DNA from: Paenibacillus arenosi
GTDB taxonomy: Bacteria > Bacillota > Bacilli > Paenibacillales > Paenibacillaceae
Assembly (NCBI RefSeq): GCF_014841135.1
Contig: NZ_JACYTN010000034.1
Span: forward strand, 1 to 34,510
Length of the DNA stretch: 34,510 nt
Reading direction: 5' to 3'
Shown: piece by piece, positions 1 to 10,664 of the stretch
Layout of the letters: every line of letters starts with the position of its first letter
Position numbering within the stretch: the stretch's first letter is position 1
Notes under the pieces: generated by a model
The model's input: the letters and a program-made list of their open reading frames with translations, nothing else
What the model was told of the DNA's origin: nothing
Database searches by the model: none
Program-made: the position numbers and the translations under genes

Positions 1-171
1 CATAAAAGTGTTTGACTTGCTCATTTGTAATGCTGACGAAATTCATTGCTGAATTTCTTATATCAAACGTTTCACTCGTTGTTCAGTTTTCAAAGAACAA
101 TTCGGCTCAGATCACTTATCTTATCGACTCGTTTTCTTTCGCTCTCGTTCGCCGTGTTTCTCAGTGGCGAC
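1..171 (-). promoter_or_regulatory. rRNA operon leader (5' end, immediately upstream of 16S rRNA)
   Basis: Read on the minus strand, positions 100-77 give TTCTTTGAAAACTGAACAAC, the boxA-like leader element that precedes 16S rRNA genes in Bacillales. The last bases before the window edge (24-1) read AGTCAAACACTTTTATG, closely matching the sequence just before the 16S start in Bacillus. The 16S gene is outside the window, so only the leader is visible. An rRNA operon after gyrA is the known arrangement of rrnO in B. subtilis. The stretch to position 527 holds only promoters and inverted repeats. Confidence 0.75.
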
Positions 172-177
172 CTTTAT

Positions 178-206
178 AATATATCATTTTGTTTCTTTCG
201 AGTCAA
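178..206 (-). promoter_or_regulatory. rrn promoter P2 (sigma-A type)
   Basis: On the minus strand a TTGACT -35 box (206-201), a 17-base spacer and a TATATT -10 box (183-178) lie just upstream of the boxA-like leader. The downstream sequence CGCCACTGAG resembles the sequence after the second promoter, as expected for tandem rrn promoters. Confidence 0.7.
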
Positions 207-308
207 GCTTTTTTTTAAAAACTTTATTTGAAGCATTTATTTTAAATGACTTTCAAACCGCTGTTTTATTTGGCTTATCTCAGCCGCTCCTCTCGGTGGC
301 GGAAATAT

Positions 309-337
309 AATATACCATGTTGATCTACAAAGTTCAA
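309..337 (-). promoter_or_regulatory. rrn promoter P1 (sigma-A type)
   Basis: On the minus strand TTGAAC (337-332), a 17-base spacer and TATATT (314-309) form a second promoter about 130 bases upstream of P2. Tandem promoters are usual for Firmicute rrn operons and fit growth-rate control. The start site is inferred. Confidence 0.65.
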
Positions 338-361
338 CTGTATAGATCACTCCAAATTATG

Positions 362-391
362 GATAGTCTATTTTAAAAAAATTAGACTATC
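362..391. repeat. Inverted repeat upstream of rrn promoters
   Basis: Perfect 9-base arms GATAGTCTA (362-370) and TAGACTATC (383-391) surround an AT-only loop. The repeat lies just upstream of rrn P1 and downstream of the HD-GYP gene. It has no strong T-run on the minus strand, so it could be a weak terminator or a protein site. Confidence 0.4.
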
Positions 392-400
392 TGCATTTTT

Positions 401-458
401 AATAAATCCGCTACTTGATTGCTCTATTTGTACGATTTACTCAAATAGCGGTTTATTT
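401..458 (-). terminator. Possible terminator of the HD-GYP gene
   Basis: Arms at 401-418 and 441-458 (core AGCGG / CCGCT) form an imperfect stem about 70 bases after the HD-GYP stop codon. The minus-strand 3' flank is AT-rich but lacks a clean T-run, so termination is only plausible. Confidence 0.35.
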
Positions 459-527
459 AAAATCTACTTTTCTAGCCTGTTAACATTACTCATGTATTAA
501 AAGGAGTCCATGGTTAAATTGATATAT

Positions 528-1673
528 CTAATCGGACACTACCTTTTCAATATGCAAATGTCTTTCCTCTGCTAGTTGAATAATTGTGCCTTCTACTGAA
601 ATCCAGGGTCTCGTAGGATATATACTATCTATAAATACAATTTCACCAGTTCGACCATCACTCAATACTACAAAGGTACCTTGGGTAAGCAGGGTAAGTT
701 TCTGTATAAATACTTGCACCATCTGCGGATCAAGCTTACCGAATGCTTGGCGATGTAATTGTTCTAATACGACATAAGGAGAAGCAGCCTTACGATAGCT
801 GCGATTTTGCGTCATCGCATGGAACATATCTGCAATAGCTACCATTTTGGCATAGGGATGAATTTGATCACTCAAAATCCTCAATGGATATCCACTCCCA
901 TCTAACCTTTCATGATGCTGTAGAGCTGCTAGCTTAACTCCTTCAGTAATCATGTTCGCAGTACGAAGAATTTCATAGCCGTATAGCGTATGACGACGTA
1001 CCTCTGTTTGCTCCACTTCTGTAAGGGACTCTTTTTTGCGAAGAACATCTTCATCTACTTTTACTTTCCCTATATCATGCAGTAGACCTGCGAGGGCAAT
1101 TTGCATACCTTCTTTTTCTGAATAGCCACTCCAATGGCCAATTAAGTATGTCGTAAGTGCGACTGCAATCGATTTATGTATTAAAAAGTTTGTTGCTAGT
1201 TCTTGATCGACTTCCCTTATGTACATTTGAACAGCTAAAGGCTTATATTCTTTTATTTGATCAATTAGCGGTCTTAGTAGCTTACGCATTTCCATTGTTG
1301 GCACTTGATTAGCCCGTGCCATATTTAATACTTGTGTCATCAATTTGGCTAACTCGGCCCATGCTACGTGAAATGGTTGATCACTATTTGTAGCTTTCGT
1401 ATCCAATTCTGGAACATCGCTCTCTGATAACTGTTCTCTTGGTTTAGACTGTTGTTCTTTCGAAATTGGGGATTTCGCTGGAGTTGGTTTGGCTGACTCC
1501 ATTTTCTTTTTAGAATTAATATGAACATGCTTGATCATGAACGCATCCAGTACTTCGATATCACGTTCCGTCAATACACGTCCTTTAGGCATTATGATAC
1601 CACCAAGCTCGGAGCTTACATCCTTACTCAAACAATCCCCCAGTTTTACCTGTGCGATTGGTAACATAGACAT
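528..1673 (-). CDS. HD-GYP domain protein (probable cyclic-di-GMP phosphodiesterase)
   Basis: A 381-residue cytoplasmic protein whose HD-GYP domain predicts hydrolysis of cyclic-di-GMP. Numbered from an alternative GTG at 1682, HDIGK lies at 202-206 and HHERLDGSGYP at 256-266, both diagnostic. The later motif reads ADMFHAM, where many family members have Asp instead of His. An N-terminal segment (about 1-60) and a Lys/Pro/Ser-rich linker (60-105) precede the domain. There are no membrane spans. ATG at 1673 is preferred because GGGGGTG lies about 9 bases upstream; the GTG at 1682 abuts that sequence. The gene sits between the gyrA terminator and the rrn promoters, so it has high copy number near the origin. 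Its substrate is inferred from the family. Confidence 0.85.
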   Translation of the reverse strand: MSMLPIAQVKLGDCLSKDVSSELGGIIMPKGRVLTERDIEVLDAFMIKHVHINSKKKMESAKPTPAKSPISKEQQSKPREQLSESDVPELDTKATNSDQPFHVAWAELAKLMTQVLNMARANQVPTMEMRKLLRPLIDQIKEYKPLAVQMYIREVDQELATNFLIHKSIAVALTTYLIGHWSGYSEKEGMQIALAGLLHDIGKVKVDEDVLRKKESLTEVEQTEVRRHTLYGYEILRTANMITEGVKLAALQHHERLDGSGYPLRILSDQIHPYAKMVAIADMFHAMTQNRSYRKAASPYVVLEQLHRQAFGKLDPQMVQVFIQKLTLLTQGTFVVLSDGRTGEIVFIDSIYPTRPWISVEGTIIQLAEERHLHIEKVVSD

Positions 1674-1741
1674 AGCTTCCACACCCCCACGATCTAATTG
1701 AAGTACGTGCTGATTATTTGCGCATGTATAGTATAGGTAAT

Positions 1742-1786
1742 AAAAAACGTGAAGACGATGTACCTTGCAGGTACGCCGCCTTCACG
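1742..1786 (-). terminator. Intrinsic terminator of gyrA
   Basis: On the minus strand, CGTGAAG (1786-1780) pairs with CTTCACG (1754-1748), with an inner GTACC/GGTAC stem and a final run of six T (1747-1742). It lies about 70 bases after the gyrA stop codon and before the HD-GYP start, so the two genes are probably separate transcription units. Confidence 0.85.
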
Positions 1787-1854
1787 CGTAGGACGAAGCT
1801 AATACCGTGTCCTTATCTTTCGATTGAGCTATTTATTGTTAACTGTGGCATAGA

Positions 1855-4362
1855 TTACTCTGTGCTACCGTCTTCTACTTCTGGTGCAGCTCCATCTACA
1901 GATGTTTCTCCGTCTATATCTTCAGAAAGAGCTTCCTCTTCATTCTTGCTGCAACGTGTTACGGTAGACACCGAATCCTCATCGCGAATGTTAATAACTT
2001 TAACACCTTGCGCATAACGACCCATTTGCGAAATACCAGCAATGCTTGTTCGAATAATTGTACCAGAAGCGGTAATGACCATGAGATCATCTTCATCTTG
2101 TACAATTTTCAAACCTACAACAGCACCATTTTTCTCTGTCACATTAATCGTCTTGATTCCTTTACCACCACGAGACTGAGAACGGTATTCCGTAGTCGGT
2201 GTCCGTTTGCCGTAACCTTTAGCTGTAACGATTAATACATCGTTATTCTCATCTACGATATCCATATCGATGACATAATCGCCTTCATCAAGGGTAATCC
2301 CCTTAACACCAGTCGCACTACGTCCCATCGAACGAACATCCTTTTCAGAGAATCGGATCGACATACCTGTGTTAGTACCCATAATGACCTCTTGCTCACC
2401 GTCTGTTAGACGTACACCGATAAGATCGTCGTCTTCACGCAAGTTGATCGCAATTAGGCCACCTTTACGAATGTTTACATAGTCATCAAGTGGCGTCTTC
2501 TTCACGATACCCTGACGAGTAGCGAAGAATAGATACTGATTGCTATCGAACGATTCGACTGGGATAACCGCATTAATCGTTTCACCTTGTTCAATCTGGA
2601 TCAGATTGATAATCGGTGTTCCACGCGCAGTACGGCTTAGATCAGGAATTTCATACGCTTTGATCCGGTACACTTTTCCTTTGTTCGTGAATATCATCAA
2701 ATAATGATGAGAATCCGTAAGGAACAAGTGTTCAACAAAGTCATCTTCCTTCGTATCCATACCCATTACACCGCGCCCGCCCCGCTTCTGACTACGATAA
2801 GTCGTAGCAGGCAAACGTTTAATGTAGCCACTATGTGTAATCGTGATGATAACATCTTCACGAGGAATCAAGTCCTCATCCAAGATGCTGTCTTCACCAA
2901 TCGTAATCTCCGTACGACGCTCGTCACCGAACTTCTGCTTAATCTCTTCAAGCTCTTCATGAATAATTTGCAGAACAAGTTGTTCACTCGCTAGAATCTC
3001 CTTGTACTCTGCAATCTTCTTCATCAGTTCGTTAAACTCTTCTTCGAGCTTCTCTCGCTCCAAACCAGTCAAACGACGCAAGCGCATATCGAGAATCGCT
3101 TGAGCTTGTTCATAGCTCAGTTCGAAACGCTCCATTAATCCATTACGCGCTACCTCATCAGAATGAGAAGCACGGATTAGAGCAATAACTTCATCGATGT
3201 GGTCCAATGCAATGATTAGACCCTGTAAAATATGAGCACGAGCTTCTGCTTTGCGAAGGTCATATTCCGTGCGACGACGGATAACTTCGACTTGGTGCTG
3301 CAAATAATAGTACAGCATATCTCGCAAGTTCAAAATGCGCGGCTCGTTATTAACCAGTGCAATCATATTCACACCGAAGTTGGATTGCATCGGCGTCTGC
3401 TTGTACAAGTTGTTCAAAACGACGCTTGGATTGACATCACGACGCAACTCGATAACGATGCGCATACCATTACGGTCAGATTCATCGCGCAAATCTGTTA
3501 TTCCTTCGATCTTCTTCTCACGAACAAGCTCTGCAATTTTTTCAACTAGGCGAGCTTTGATAACTTGATAAGGAAGCTCATGCACGATAATACGTGCCTT
3601 GCCGCCATTCTCTTCAATCTCTGCACGCGCACGCATTGTCACCGAACCACGGCCTGTAGCATATGCTTGACGTATACCTGATCTGCCCAGTATTAGCCCT
3701 GCTGTTGGGAAATCAGGACCTTGTATATAATCCATCAGCTCAAGCGGTGTTAATTCAGGATTATGAATTAATGCTTGAACCCCGTTAATAACTTCCGTTA
3801 AGTTATGCGGTGGAATGTTCGTTGCCATACCAACGGCAATACCAGACAATCCATTCACCAGTAGATTCGGGAATCTTGCTGGTAGCACAACAGGTTCTTT
3901 CTCTTCGCCGTCATAGTTCGGTGCAAAATCAACCGTTTCTTTATTCAAGTCTCGCAGCAATTCTGTTGCGATCTTGGATAAACGCGCCTCCGTATAACGC
4001 ATCGCTGCAGCCATATCGCCATCGATGGAACCGAAGTTACCGTGTCCATCAACTAGCATATAGCGCAGTGAGAAGTCCTGTGCCATACGAACCATCGTTT
4101 CGTATACAGCTGAATCACCATGAGGATGGTACTTACCGATGACCTCACCAACGATTCTCGCCGACTTCTTATAAGGCTTGTCCGGCGTCATGCCTAACTC
4201 TGACATCGCATACAGAATCCGGCGATGTACCGGTTTCAGTCCGTCACGCACATCAGGCAGTGCACGGCTGACGATGATGCTCATCGCATAATCGAGGAAT
4301 GATTCGCGCATCTCTGTACCTATATCACGTTCCTTGATTTGCGATTGTTGTTCTTCCGCCAT
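1855..4362 (-). CDS. gyrA: DNA gyrase subunit A
   Basis: The breakage-reunion subunit of DNA gyrase (A2B2), which introduces negative supercoils. The protein has 835 residues, normal for a Firmicute GyrA. The active-site tyrosine is in [10 protein letters not shown] (Tyr123). The quinolone-determining region reads HGDSAVYE, with Ser84 and Glu88, the sensitive-type residues. The GyrA box RGGRGVM begins the C-terminal beta-pinwheel, with a second RGGKGI repeat further on. The tail is strongly acidic. AAAGGAGG stands 7-8 bases before the ATG. An ATP-grasp gene separates it from gyrB, so gyrA has its own promoters and a long leader. Confidence 0.98.
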   Translation of the reverse strand: MAEEQQSQIKERDIGTEMRESFLDYAMSIIVSRALPDVRDGLKPVHRRILYAMSELGMTPDKPYKKSARIVGEVIGKYHPHGDSAVYETMVRMAQDFSLRYMLVDGHGNFGSIDGDMAAAMRYTEARLSKIATELLRDLNKETVDFAPNYDGEEKEPVVLPARFPNLLVNGLSGIAVGMATNIPPHNLTEVINGVQALIHNPELTPLELMDYIQGPDFPTAGLILGRSGIRQAYATGRGSVTMRARAEIEENGGKARIIVHELPYQVIKARLVEKIAELVREKKIEGITDLRDESDRNGMRIVIELRRDVNPSVVLNNLYKQTPMQSNFGVNMIALVNNEPRILNLRDMLYYYLQHQVEVIRRRTEYDLRKAEARAHILQGLIIALDHIDEVIALIRASHSDEVARNGLMERFELSYEQAQAILDMRLRRLTGLEREKLEEEFNELMKKIAEYKEILASEQLVLQIIHEELEEIKQKFGDERRTEITIGEDSILDEDLIPREDVIITITHSGYIKRLPATTYRSQKRGGRGVMGMDTKEDDFVEHLFLTDSHHYLMIFTNKGKVYRIKAYEIPDLSRTARGTPIINLIQIEQGETINAVIPVESFDSNQYLFFATRQGIVKKTPLDDYVNIRKGGLIAINLREDDDLIGVRLTDGEQEVIMGTNTGMSIRFSEKDVRSMGRSATGVKGITLDEGDYVIDMDIVDENNDVLIVTAKGYGKRTPTTEYRSQSRGGKGIKTINVTEKNGAVVGLKIVQDEDDLMVITASGTIIRTSIAGISQMGRYAQGVKVINIRDEDSVSTVTRCSKNEEEALSEDIDGETSVDGAAPEVEDGSTE

Positions 4363-4488
4363 GCTGGACCTCCTTTAACAATATCGTCTGTAACGTCCGC
4401 TTCCTAGGGGCTAACACTTGTTCACCTATCATCTATCCCCGTGAACACATGAAACTTCAACGAGCTATTCCGTCTTATTACAACTCAC

Positions 4489-4526
4489 AAAAAAACGGCC
4501 GCCGTTCCAAAATGGAAGCAGCACCG
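4489..4526 (-). terminator. Terminator-like hairpin in the gyrA leader (possible attenuator)
   Basis: On the minus strand a GC-rich stem (4526-4496, loop around TTCC-atttt-GGAA) is followed by seven T (4495-4489). It lies between the promoters at 4575-4708 and the gyrA start at 4362, oriented to stop gyrA transcription. It could attenuate gyrA or end a short independent RNA. No known riboswitch or T-box core is recognised. Confidence 0.6.
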
Positions 4527-4574
4527 CATCTCCCAATGACATGAATTCAAAAAGCCTAATATATCGCTACTTGT

Positions 4575-4603
4575 ATTATATTACTTTCACAAAAGGGAAA
4601 CAA
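4575..4603 (-). promoter_or_regulatory. Candidate sigma-A promoter in the gyrA upstream region (proximal)
   Basis: On the minus strand TTGTTT (4603-4598), a 17-base spacer and a perfect TATAAT (4580-4575). The -35 overlaps an inverted repeat GGAAAC / GTTTCC (4596-4601 and 4610-4615), which could be an operator. Transcription would begin near 4568 and meet the hairpin about 45 bases later. Confidence 0.6.
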
Positions 4604-4702
4604 TTAAACGTTTCCTTCCGCAGCGTCTATATCCGAACAATAATCTAGTGGAGTTAGGTGTTTGTTCTTGCCCTTAGCGGATGTCTTTTTAAACTACACA
4701 CT

Positions 4703-4708
4703 ATTATA
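4703..4708 (-). promoter_or_regulatory. Candidate extended -10 promoter upstream of gyrA (distal)
   Basis: The minus strand reads TGGTATAATAG, an extended -10 with a perfect TATAAT at 4708-4703. No convincing -35 is seen at 17 bases. The gap 4363-4777 contains only this promoter, the proximal one, the hairpin and the ATP-grasp gene's ribosome binding site. Confidence 0.5.
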
Positions 4709-4777
4709 CCATGAATCCCGCCTAAATACGGAATAAAATCATCACTTCGATGCCATCAACAAGAAAGGATGAACACG

Positions 4778-5677
4778 ATGCGCATAAGACGTGTTCGCAG
4801 CAAACTTAAAAAAGCAGCAGCGATTGACAAACATGCTGGGCTAAAAATCTTTCAACCAGAAACTACATCCTTTTCGTCAGAACATTTATATCAAATGCTC
4901 TACAAGCATAGCATGCTATACATTAAGCCAGAAGGAGGAACTGGTGGTGCCGGCATTATTCGTGTTGGATTAACGAATCACTCCACATCCTATCTGCTGC
5001 AAAAAGATACGTTTAGCGAGAGATGGGATCAATTTGATCAGCTATATGCCCGTTTGTCACATTTTATCGGCAGCAAAAAATACCTAATTCAACAAGGGAT
5101 TCATTTACTTACAAATAATAAACGGCCTTTAGATCTTCGTATCATGGTACAACGAAATAAAGGTGATGCTTGGGAAATGACAGGTATGCTAGCACGTGTT
5201 GCAGCCCCGCGTAAAGTAGTTACCAACTACCATCGAGGCGGCACGCTGCATCAAGTAGATTCCGTTTTGAGACAATACGCTGATTCGAACCGTCTTCAAG
5301 AGCTCAAGAAGCAGCTTGAGCAAATTGCACTGCTAACAGCCAAACACCTTAATAAGCATTTTCCAACCTTAATCGAGCTTGGCATTGATATTGGACTTGA
5401 TAAACAACTAAAACCATGGATTTTAGAAGTGAATACCCAGCCAGATAAAAATATTTTTCGATTTCATACAAATAAAAAGCTGTATTCCAAAATGATGGGC
5501 TATGTTCGCTATCAAATTTTGAAACGCACACTCAAAAAAACACAGGCTAACCCCGCACCTCAACTACTGTCTAAAACAAAACCTAAGCCATTTGCTGCTA
5601 AGGAAGCGGCTCGTGTCCGCCCTGCTTTAAGTCCTGCTCCCCCTGTGCCTATTCCTTTATTAATCTCAAAAGACTAA
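4778..5677 (+). CDS. YheC/YheD-family ATP-grasp protein (spore coat-associated type)
   Basis: A protein of 299 residues resembling the YheC/YheD ATP-grasp family, whose Bacillus members are associated with the endospore coat. Visible ATP-grasp features are a glycine-rich loop (GGTGGAGIIRV), a D-x-R-x-M-V strand (DLRIMVQ) and a late EVNTQPD acidic/Asn metal-ligand motif. The C-terminal 45 residues are rich in Pro, Ala and Lys. ATG at 4778 is chosen because AAAGGA is correctly spaced for it; an ATG at 4769 overlaps that site. It is the only plus-strand gene on the left arm, placed between gyrA and gyrB. Its substrate is unknown. Confidence 0.75.
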   Translation: MRIRRVRSKLKKAAAIDKHAGLKIFQPETTSFSSEHLYQMLYKHSMLYIKPEGGTGGAGIIRVGLTNHSTSYLLQKDTFSERWDQFDQLYARLSHFIGSKKYLIQQGIHLLTNNKRPLDLRIMVQRNKGDAWEMTGMLARVAAPRKVVTNYHRGGTLHQVDSVLRQYADSNRLQELKKQLEQIALLTAKHLNKHFPTLIELGIDIGLDKQLKPWILEVNTQPDKNIFRFHTNKKLYSKMMGYVRYQILKRTLKKTQANPAPQLLSKTKPKPFAAKEAARVRPALSPAPPVPIPLLISKD

Positions 5678-5708
5678 TGCCAATTTATTACCAAACCTAT
5701 AAATAAAA

Positions 5709-5733
5709 GCCCCAACCAATTACTGGCTGGGGC
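5709..5733 (-). terminator. Terminator of gyrB, shared with the convergent ATP-grasp gene
   Basis: A GCCCCA..TGGGGC hairpin lies between two convergent genes. The minus-strand 3' side continues TTTTATTT, so it terminates gyrB well. It may also stop plus-strand transcription more weakly. Confidence 0.8.
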
Positions 5734-5746
5734 ACTTAATCGTGTA

Positions 5747-7958
<2,212 letters not shown>

Positions 7959-7970
7959 CTAACCCACTCC

Positions 7971-9083
7971 TTACCGTCTGACTTGCCCATTTTCCACGTG
8001 AAACACATTAGCATCCTGCAGTCGATGCGCATGAATGCTCTCAATACCTGTCGTTGTAATAAACGTCTGTACTTTCTCTTGGAAAGTTTCGATGAGCTGT
8101 GTTTGTCGATAAGAATCCAGTTCAGAAAGTACGTCATCCAGCAATAGTACAGGATATTCGCCAATCTCTTCATGCATGAATTCTATTTCGGCAAGCTTAA
8201 GCGACAATGCGGTTGTACGCTGTTGACCTTGTGAGCCGTACGTTTGAACTTCTTTGCCGTTAATGGAAAAAGCGAGGTCATCACGGTGCGGCCCGACAAG
8301 AGTTATGCCGCGCCGTATTTCCTGATCGTTCATTTGTGATAACTTTATCATAAATTGCTCGAATAAAACAGCTTCGTTATCCTCATCCAGCGCAAGGGAA
8401 GGAACATAGGAAATAGCGAGTTGTTCTTGTCCGTTTGTAATGCCTGCATGGATACGTTCAGCCCATACTTGGAGTTTCTTTAAATAGTGTTTCCGTTTCT
8501 TTACAATTTTAACACCATGTTCTACTAACTGTTCATTCCATACTTCGAGCATCTGCATATGGGCACTGCTGCGGTCATTCCACATTTGCTTGAGTAAGTT
8601 ATTACGCTGGACAAGCACCTTTTGATATTGCTGCAAATGATATAAATATCCAGGATGTACTTGTCCAATTTCCATGTCTAGAAAGCGTCGGCGCACACTA
8701 GGTCCACCTTTTACAATTTCCAAATCCTCTGGTGCGAACATAACTACGTTAAGCGAACCGATAAAATTACTCAGTTTCTTCTGTTCCAATCCATTCAGCT
8801 TAGCCTTCTTACCTTGCTTGGAAATGTTCAATTCTAGATTATAGGTGCCGTACTTGCGTTCAACGGCAGCTTGTAACAGCGTATGATCTTTATCCCAAGC
8901 AATTAGTTCCCGATCCTTAGCTGTTCGATGTGACTTCGTCAGTGCAAGTACGAAGATCGATTCGAGCAAGTTCGTCTTCCCCTGGGCGTTGCGGCCGACG
9001 AAGATATTCACGTTGTTGTTCGTATCAAGCTCCATCGTCTCATAATTGCGATAATGTTGAAGAGATACTGACTTTACGAACAC
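7971..9083 (-). CDS. recF: DNA replication and repair protein RecF
   Basis: An SMC-like ATPase that helps load RecA at single-strand gaps, with RecO and RecR. The 370-residue length is normal. Walker A is GRNAQGKT (30-37), the signature region contains GSQGQQRTTALSLKLAE, and Walker B is PVLLLDDVLSELD. The start is a GTG at 9083 with AGAGG about 9 bases upstream, three bases after the S4-gene stop codon, so the genes are tightly coupled. A parS-like sequence lies inside the 3' end. Confidence 0.97.
   Translation of the reverse strand: MFVKSVSLQHYRNYETMELDTNNNVNIFVGRNAQGKTNLLESIFVLALTKSHRTAKDRELIAWDKDHTLLQAAVERKYGTYNLELNISKQGKKAKLNGLEQKKLSNFIGSLNVVMFAPEDLEIVKGGPSVRRRFLDMEIGQVHPGYLYHLQQYQKVLVQRNNLLKQMWNDRSSAHMQMLEVWNEQLVEHGVKIVKKRKHYLKKLQVWAERIHAGITNGQEQLAISYVPSLALDEDNEAVLFEQFMIKLSQMNDQEIRRGITLVGPHRDDLAFSINGKEVQTYGSQGQQRTTALSLKLAEIEFMHEEIGEYPVLLLDDVLSELDSYRQTQLIETFQEKVQTFITTTGIESIHAHRLQDANVFHVENGQVRR
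7990..8005. promoter_or_regulatory. parS-like: parS-like site within recF
   Basis: The plus strand reads TTTTCCACGTGAAACA, two mismatches from the Bacillus parS consensus TGTTTCACGTGAAACA, with the central CCACGTGAAAC intact. A perfect parS and a one-mismatch copy lie elsewhere in the window. Occupancy by Spo0J/ParB is inferred. Confidence 0.45.
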
Positions 9084-9086
9084 CGA

Positions 9087-9311
9087 TTAAGCCTCTGTTG
9101 TCTGCACAACACGGAATGTGCCGCAGTCCTTTACTTCCACTGTGTCCCCGTCGCGCAATTTACGCCCACGGCGGTCTTCTGGTTCTGCATTCACTCGAAC
9201 CGCCTGCTCTGCGAGCATTACTTTGACATGCCCACCTGTAGAAACGCAGTCAGCCAGCTTTAAAAACTGTCCGAGCGTAATGTAGTCCGTCTGTATATGA
9301 ATCGATTTCAT
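9087..9311 (-). CDS. yaaA: S4-domain RNA-binding protein (YaaA type)
   Basis: A 74-residue S4-domain protein of the YaaA/RlbA type, which sits between dnaN and recF throughout Bacillales. The S4 core is TLGQFLKLADCVSTGG followed by VRVNAEPEDRRGRKLRDGD. Related proteins bind structured RNA, and a role in ribosome assembly has been proposed for the B. subtilis protein. ATG at 9311 is chosen because AGGAGG stands 7 bases upstream; an in-frame ATG six codons earlier lacks a suitable site. Confidence 0.9.
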   Translation of the reverse strand: MKSIHIQTDYITLGQFLKLADCVSTGGHVKVMLAEQAVRVNAEPEDRRGRKLRDGDTVEVKDCGTFRVVQTTEA

Positions 9312-9341
9312 TTGTATTCCTCCTGGCATAGCTGCCTTTAA

Positions 9342-10481
9342 CTAATTCGTCGTGCGGTAAGGCAAAATGAGATGCAAACTGTTCACATGCTCCGTCGGCG
9401 TAATAATAATTGGGCTCATTGCGCCAGTGAAGCCGATGAATATTTGTTCGCATTCTACAACTTTCAATATATCAAGCATATATTTGGAGTTAAAAGCAAT
9501 ACGTAAAGGTTCACCATCAAATCGCTTCACTTCAAGCTGCTCCGTAACTCGTCCTAGTTCGCTAGAGCTGGAAGAAACCTCGATCGTTCCATCCTCTTTC
9601 GTTTGCAAACGTACGATATTTGTTTTCTCTTCACGAGACAGCAAATACGCACGGTCGATAGCTTCCGTCAAATTTTTTGTATACAAAACAAGTTCTGTTT
9701 TGTATTGGTTCGGAATAATCTTAGAAGTGTCAGGGTATGTCCCATCCAAAATTCTCGTAAAGAACAACACATTGCCTACTTTGAATAACACTTGATTATC
9801 TGCAACGACAATATCAACCTTTGTTTGCTCCGGAATAATTTTGCTCAACTCATTTAGCGTTTTACCGGCAATAACAATGTTGTGGAAATGAATGTCGGAA
9901 TCAACCTCAATAGTCGCAGAACGGCTTGCTAGACGATGACGATCCGTAGCAACGAACTTCATTTCCCCATGATGTAACTGCCAAAGTACACCTGTCAAAA
10001 TAGGCGTCGTTTCGTTTGAGGAAATAGAGAACACAGTTTGCTTAATCATCGTCTTAAGGAGATCACCATTAACCGTAAGGACTTGATTCTCTTCGATGCT
10101 AGGCAAGATTGGGTATTCTTCCGGGTCGAGACCGACCATTTGAATATCAGTAGATCCTGCACGAAGGAATGTTTGGAATTGATCTCTTACTTCGATTTCG
10201 ATATTAGCTGATGGAAGCTTTTTAATAATTTCAACGAAAAACTTAGCTGGTAAAACGACACTGCCTGGACGTTCGACTTGAACAATCGTTTGTCGATCAT
10301 CTTCTACTGGAATAAAGCTTTGAATGGAAATATCAGTGTCACTTGCAGTTAAGGTTACTCCTTCCATCGTAACGTCAACTTTAATACCACTCAAAATAGG
10401 AATCGTTGTCCGACTTGAAATAGCTTTCGAAACGTTTTGTATCGCTTCATTGAGTTGTTGTTTCAAAATAGATAGCTTCAT
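9342..10481 (-). CDS. dnaN: DNA polymerase III beta subunit (sliding clamp)
   Basis: The ring-shaped processivity clamp of the replicative polymerase. The protein has 379-380 residues with the usual three-domain fold. The N-terminus MKLSILKQQLNEAIQNVSKA and the C-terminal hydrophobic-pocket sequence ending LHLILPYRT are characteristic. Two adjacent ATGs exist (10484 and 10481); AAGGAG is spaced 4 and 7 bases from them, favouring the second. The 180-base gap to dnaA carries the probable unwinding element. Confidence 0.97.
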   Translation of the reverse strand: MKLSILKQQLNEAIQNVSKAISSRTTIPILSGIKVDVTMEGVTLTASDTDISIQSFIPVEDDRQTIVQVERPGSVVLPAKFFVEIIKKLPSANIEIEVRDQFQTFLRAGSTDIQMVGLDPEEYPILPSIEENQVLTVNGDLLKTMIKQTVFSISSNETTPILTGVLWQLHHGEMKFVATDRHRLASRSATIEVDSDIHFHNIVIAGKTLNELSKIIPEQTKVDIVVADNQVLFKVGNVLFFTRILDGTYPDTSKIIPNQYKTELVLYTKNLTEAIDRAYLLSREEKTNIVRLQTKEDGTIEVSSSSSELGRVTEQLEVKRFDGEPLRIAFNSKYMLDILKVVECEQIFIGFTGAMSPIIITPTEHVNSLHLILPYRTTN

Positions 10482-10530
10482 CATTTCACTCCTTAAACGG
10501 ATGTTTATGTCTTAGTTGTTATTGTTTATT

Positions 10531-10627
10531 TATAAGATGATCTTATATTTAAAAAGATAGTAGTAATAGTAGGGGCAGTGAATATGTGGATAAGTCTCAA
10601 AAACCGCATAAAGTAAAGCCTATCCAC
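10531..10627. other. oriC: Probable DNA unwinding element with DnaA-trios (oriC, dnaA-dnaN gap)
   Basis: In this gap an AT-rich tract with a palindrome (TATAAGA-tga-TCTTATA, 10531-10547) leads into TAG TAG TAA TAG TAG (10558-10572), a short G-rich block (10573-10576) and a perfect reversed DnaA box TGTGGATAA (10585-10593). A one-mismatch box CTATCCACA follows at 10619-10627. This order matches the basal unwinding module described for B. subtilis: DnaA box, GC block, then 3'-GAT-5' trios. The function here is inferred. Confidence 0.8.
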
Positions 10628-10651
10628 ATGTGTATAGATTGTGCATAGGCT
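10617..10651 (-). terminator. Possible dnaA terminator
   Basis: AGCCTATcCACA (10617-10628) pairs with TGTGcATAGGCT (10640-10651). The minus-strand 3' side reads TTTACTTTA, only a modest T-run, so dnaA transcription may partly read through to dnaN. One arm overlaps a DnaA-box-like sequence. Confidence 0.5.
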
Positions 10652-10664
10652 CTTTGTATTTTGT

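Noticed and set aside
46..231. 61-residue plus-strand frame at the window start
   Set aside because: It lies opposite the rrn leader and promoter P2; the sequence is explained by those elements.
4489..4526. gyrA leader hairpin as a T-box riboswitch
   Set aside because: TGGAACGGCGG resembles the T-box antiterminator motif, but the conserved T-box sequence (AGGGTGGNACCGCG) and specifier loop are not present, and gyrA is not an amino-acid gene.
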